NCBI RefSeq assembly: GCF_000382425.1 | Contig: NZ_KB908291.1 | Location: 550,060-614,059, forward strand | Origin: Empedobacter brevis NBRC 14943 = ATCC 43319 | GTDB taxonomy: Bacteria > Bacteroidota > Bacteroidia > Flavobacteriales > Weeksellaceae | DNA: 64,000 bases | Direction of reading: 5' to 3' | In this document: positions 63,899 to 64,000 of the stretch, piece by piece | How positions within the stretch are numbered: position 1 is the stretch's first letter | How the letters are laid out: the number at the start of each line of letters is the position of its first letter | Position numbers and translations under genes: made by a program | The notes under the pieces: model-generated | The model's database searches: none | What the model was told of the DNA's origin: nothing | Seen by the model: only the letters and a program-made list of their open reading frames with translations

Positions 63899-63919
63899 AG
63901 TAGTCTATGAAGGACTACT
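63899..63919 (+). repeat. Inversion site, distal, cassette 3; also terminator-like
   Basis: Arms AGTAGTC and GACTACT around core TATGAAG, followed by a T-run. Confidence 0.75.
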
Positions 63920-64000
63920 TTTTTTTGTTAAATTCGTTCATTATTAATTTATTAAATCTGATTGAATGACATTTAATTTTTTCTTGCCGGATAATGGAGA

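Larger units (their letters stand above)
63701..63919. promoter_or_regulatory. Invertible promoter segment, cassette 3 (OFF orientation)
   Basis: 219 bp bounded by inverted sites (177 bp between them), with a consensus promoter pointing away from the gene starting at 63670. Confidence 0.72.

Noticed and set aside
60713..63919. Inverted sites as ordinary terminators only
   Set aside because: The proximal copies have no T-run, and the matched but pair-specific cores are not needed for termination.
1..64000. CRISPR arrays, rRNA or tRNA genes
   Set aside because: I saw no regularly spaced direct repeats with unique spacers and no rRNA or tRNA-like sequence; a tRNAscan run would be needed to exclude tRNAs fully.

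Overview
The window is low-GC DNA from a member of the Bacteroidota, most likely class Flavobacteriia. The evidence is promoters of the TTTG-N19-TAnnTTTG type, several TonB-dependent receptors, a methionine synthase split over two genes, LytTR/LytS and HTH-TPR regulators, and a family of secreted 'VGINTxxPQ' proteins. A Weeksellaceae-like host (Empedobacter/Chryseobacterium relatives) fits, but the species cannot be fixed from sequence alone.

1-20.8 kb is mostly core genome. It holds dsbD (cut by the window edge), tilS, an Rrf2 regulator, an aldehyde dehydrogenase, a TerB-like protein, a LysE exporter, an esterase, valS, a DUF1573 protein, and a metal-regulated block (DtxR/MntR regulator, TonB receptor, secreted thioredoxin-like protein). 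A divergent methionine block follows: a SAM-I riboswitch plus terminator before homoserine dehydrogenase, and a second SAM aptamer before a metH gene split in two, then metF. The ORF that appears to extend metH upstream is in fact the riboswitch.

21.37-27.82 kb is a 6454-bp transposon. It has 26-bp perfect terminal inverted repeats and an 8-bp target duplication (TAATTTTA), with an IS1595-family transposase inside. Its cargo is a KAP P-loop NTPase, a secreted 451-residue protein with a long structured 5' leader, a GhoS/DUF2622-like protein and several small unknown proteins. An HNH endonuclease gene lies just outside the left end.

28-48.4 kb holds an FAH-family hydrolase, flavin reductase, NAD(P)-binding protein and YqaE-like operon; a TPR histidine kinase with a LuxR-type regulator; lipoproteins; a TonB receptor divergent from a MocR-type regulator whose PLP-lysine position is histidine; a DUF4442 and an SRPBCC protein; a LytS/LytTR pair divergent from an outer-membrane receptor; and a TPR-AraC regulator.

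48.7-64 kb is an accessory region of repeated cassettes. Five secreted proteins with nearly identical signal peptides and different C-terminal parts are associated with two small HTH families (here called A and B). Three of the secreted genes (starts near 60681, 62051 and 63670) are each preceded by a segment of about 215 bp bounded by 21-bp inverted sites built as arm, 7-bp core, arm. Each segment carries a consensus promoter that now points AWAY from its gene. The two sites of each pair share the same core, and the three pairs have different cores (CTTGTTA, CTTACTA, CTTCATA). This looks like a set of phase-variable promoters, all OFF in this assembly, with core identity probably limiting inversion to the cognate pair. 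No recombinase gene is visible in the window. Between the cassettes are a NADAR protein, a hydrolase, two AraC regulators and two membrane proteins.
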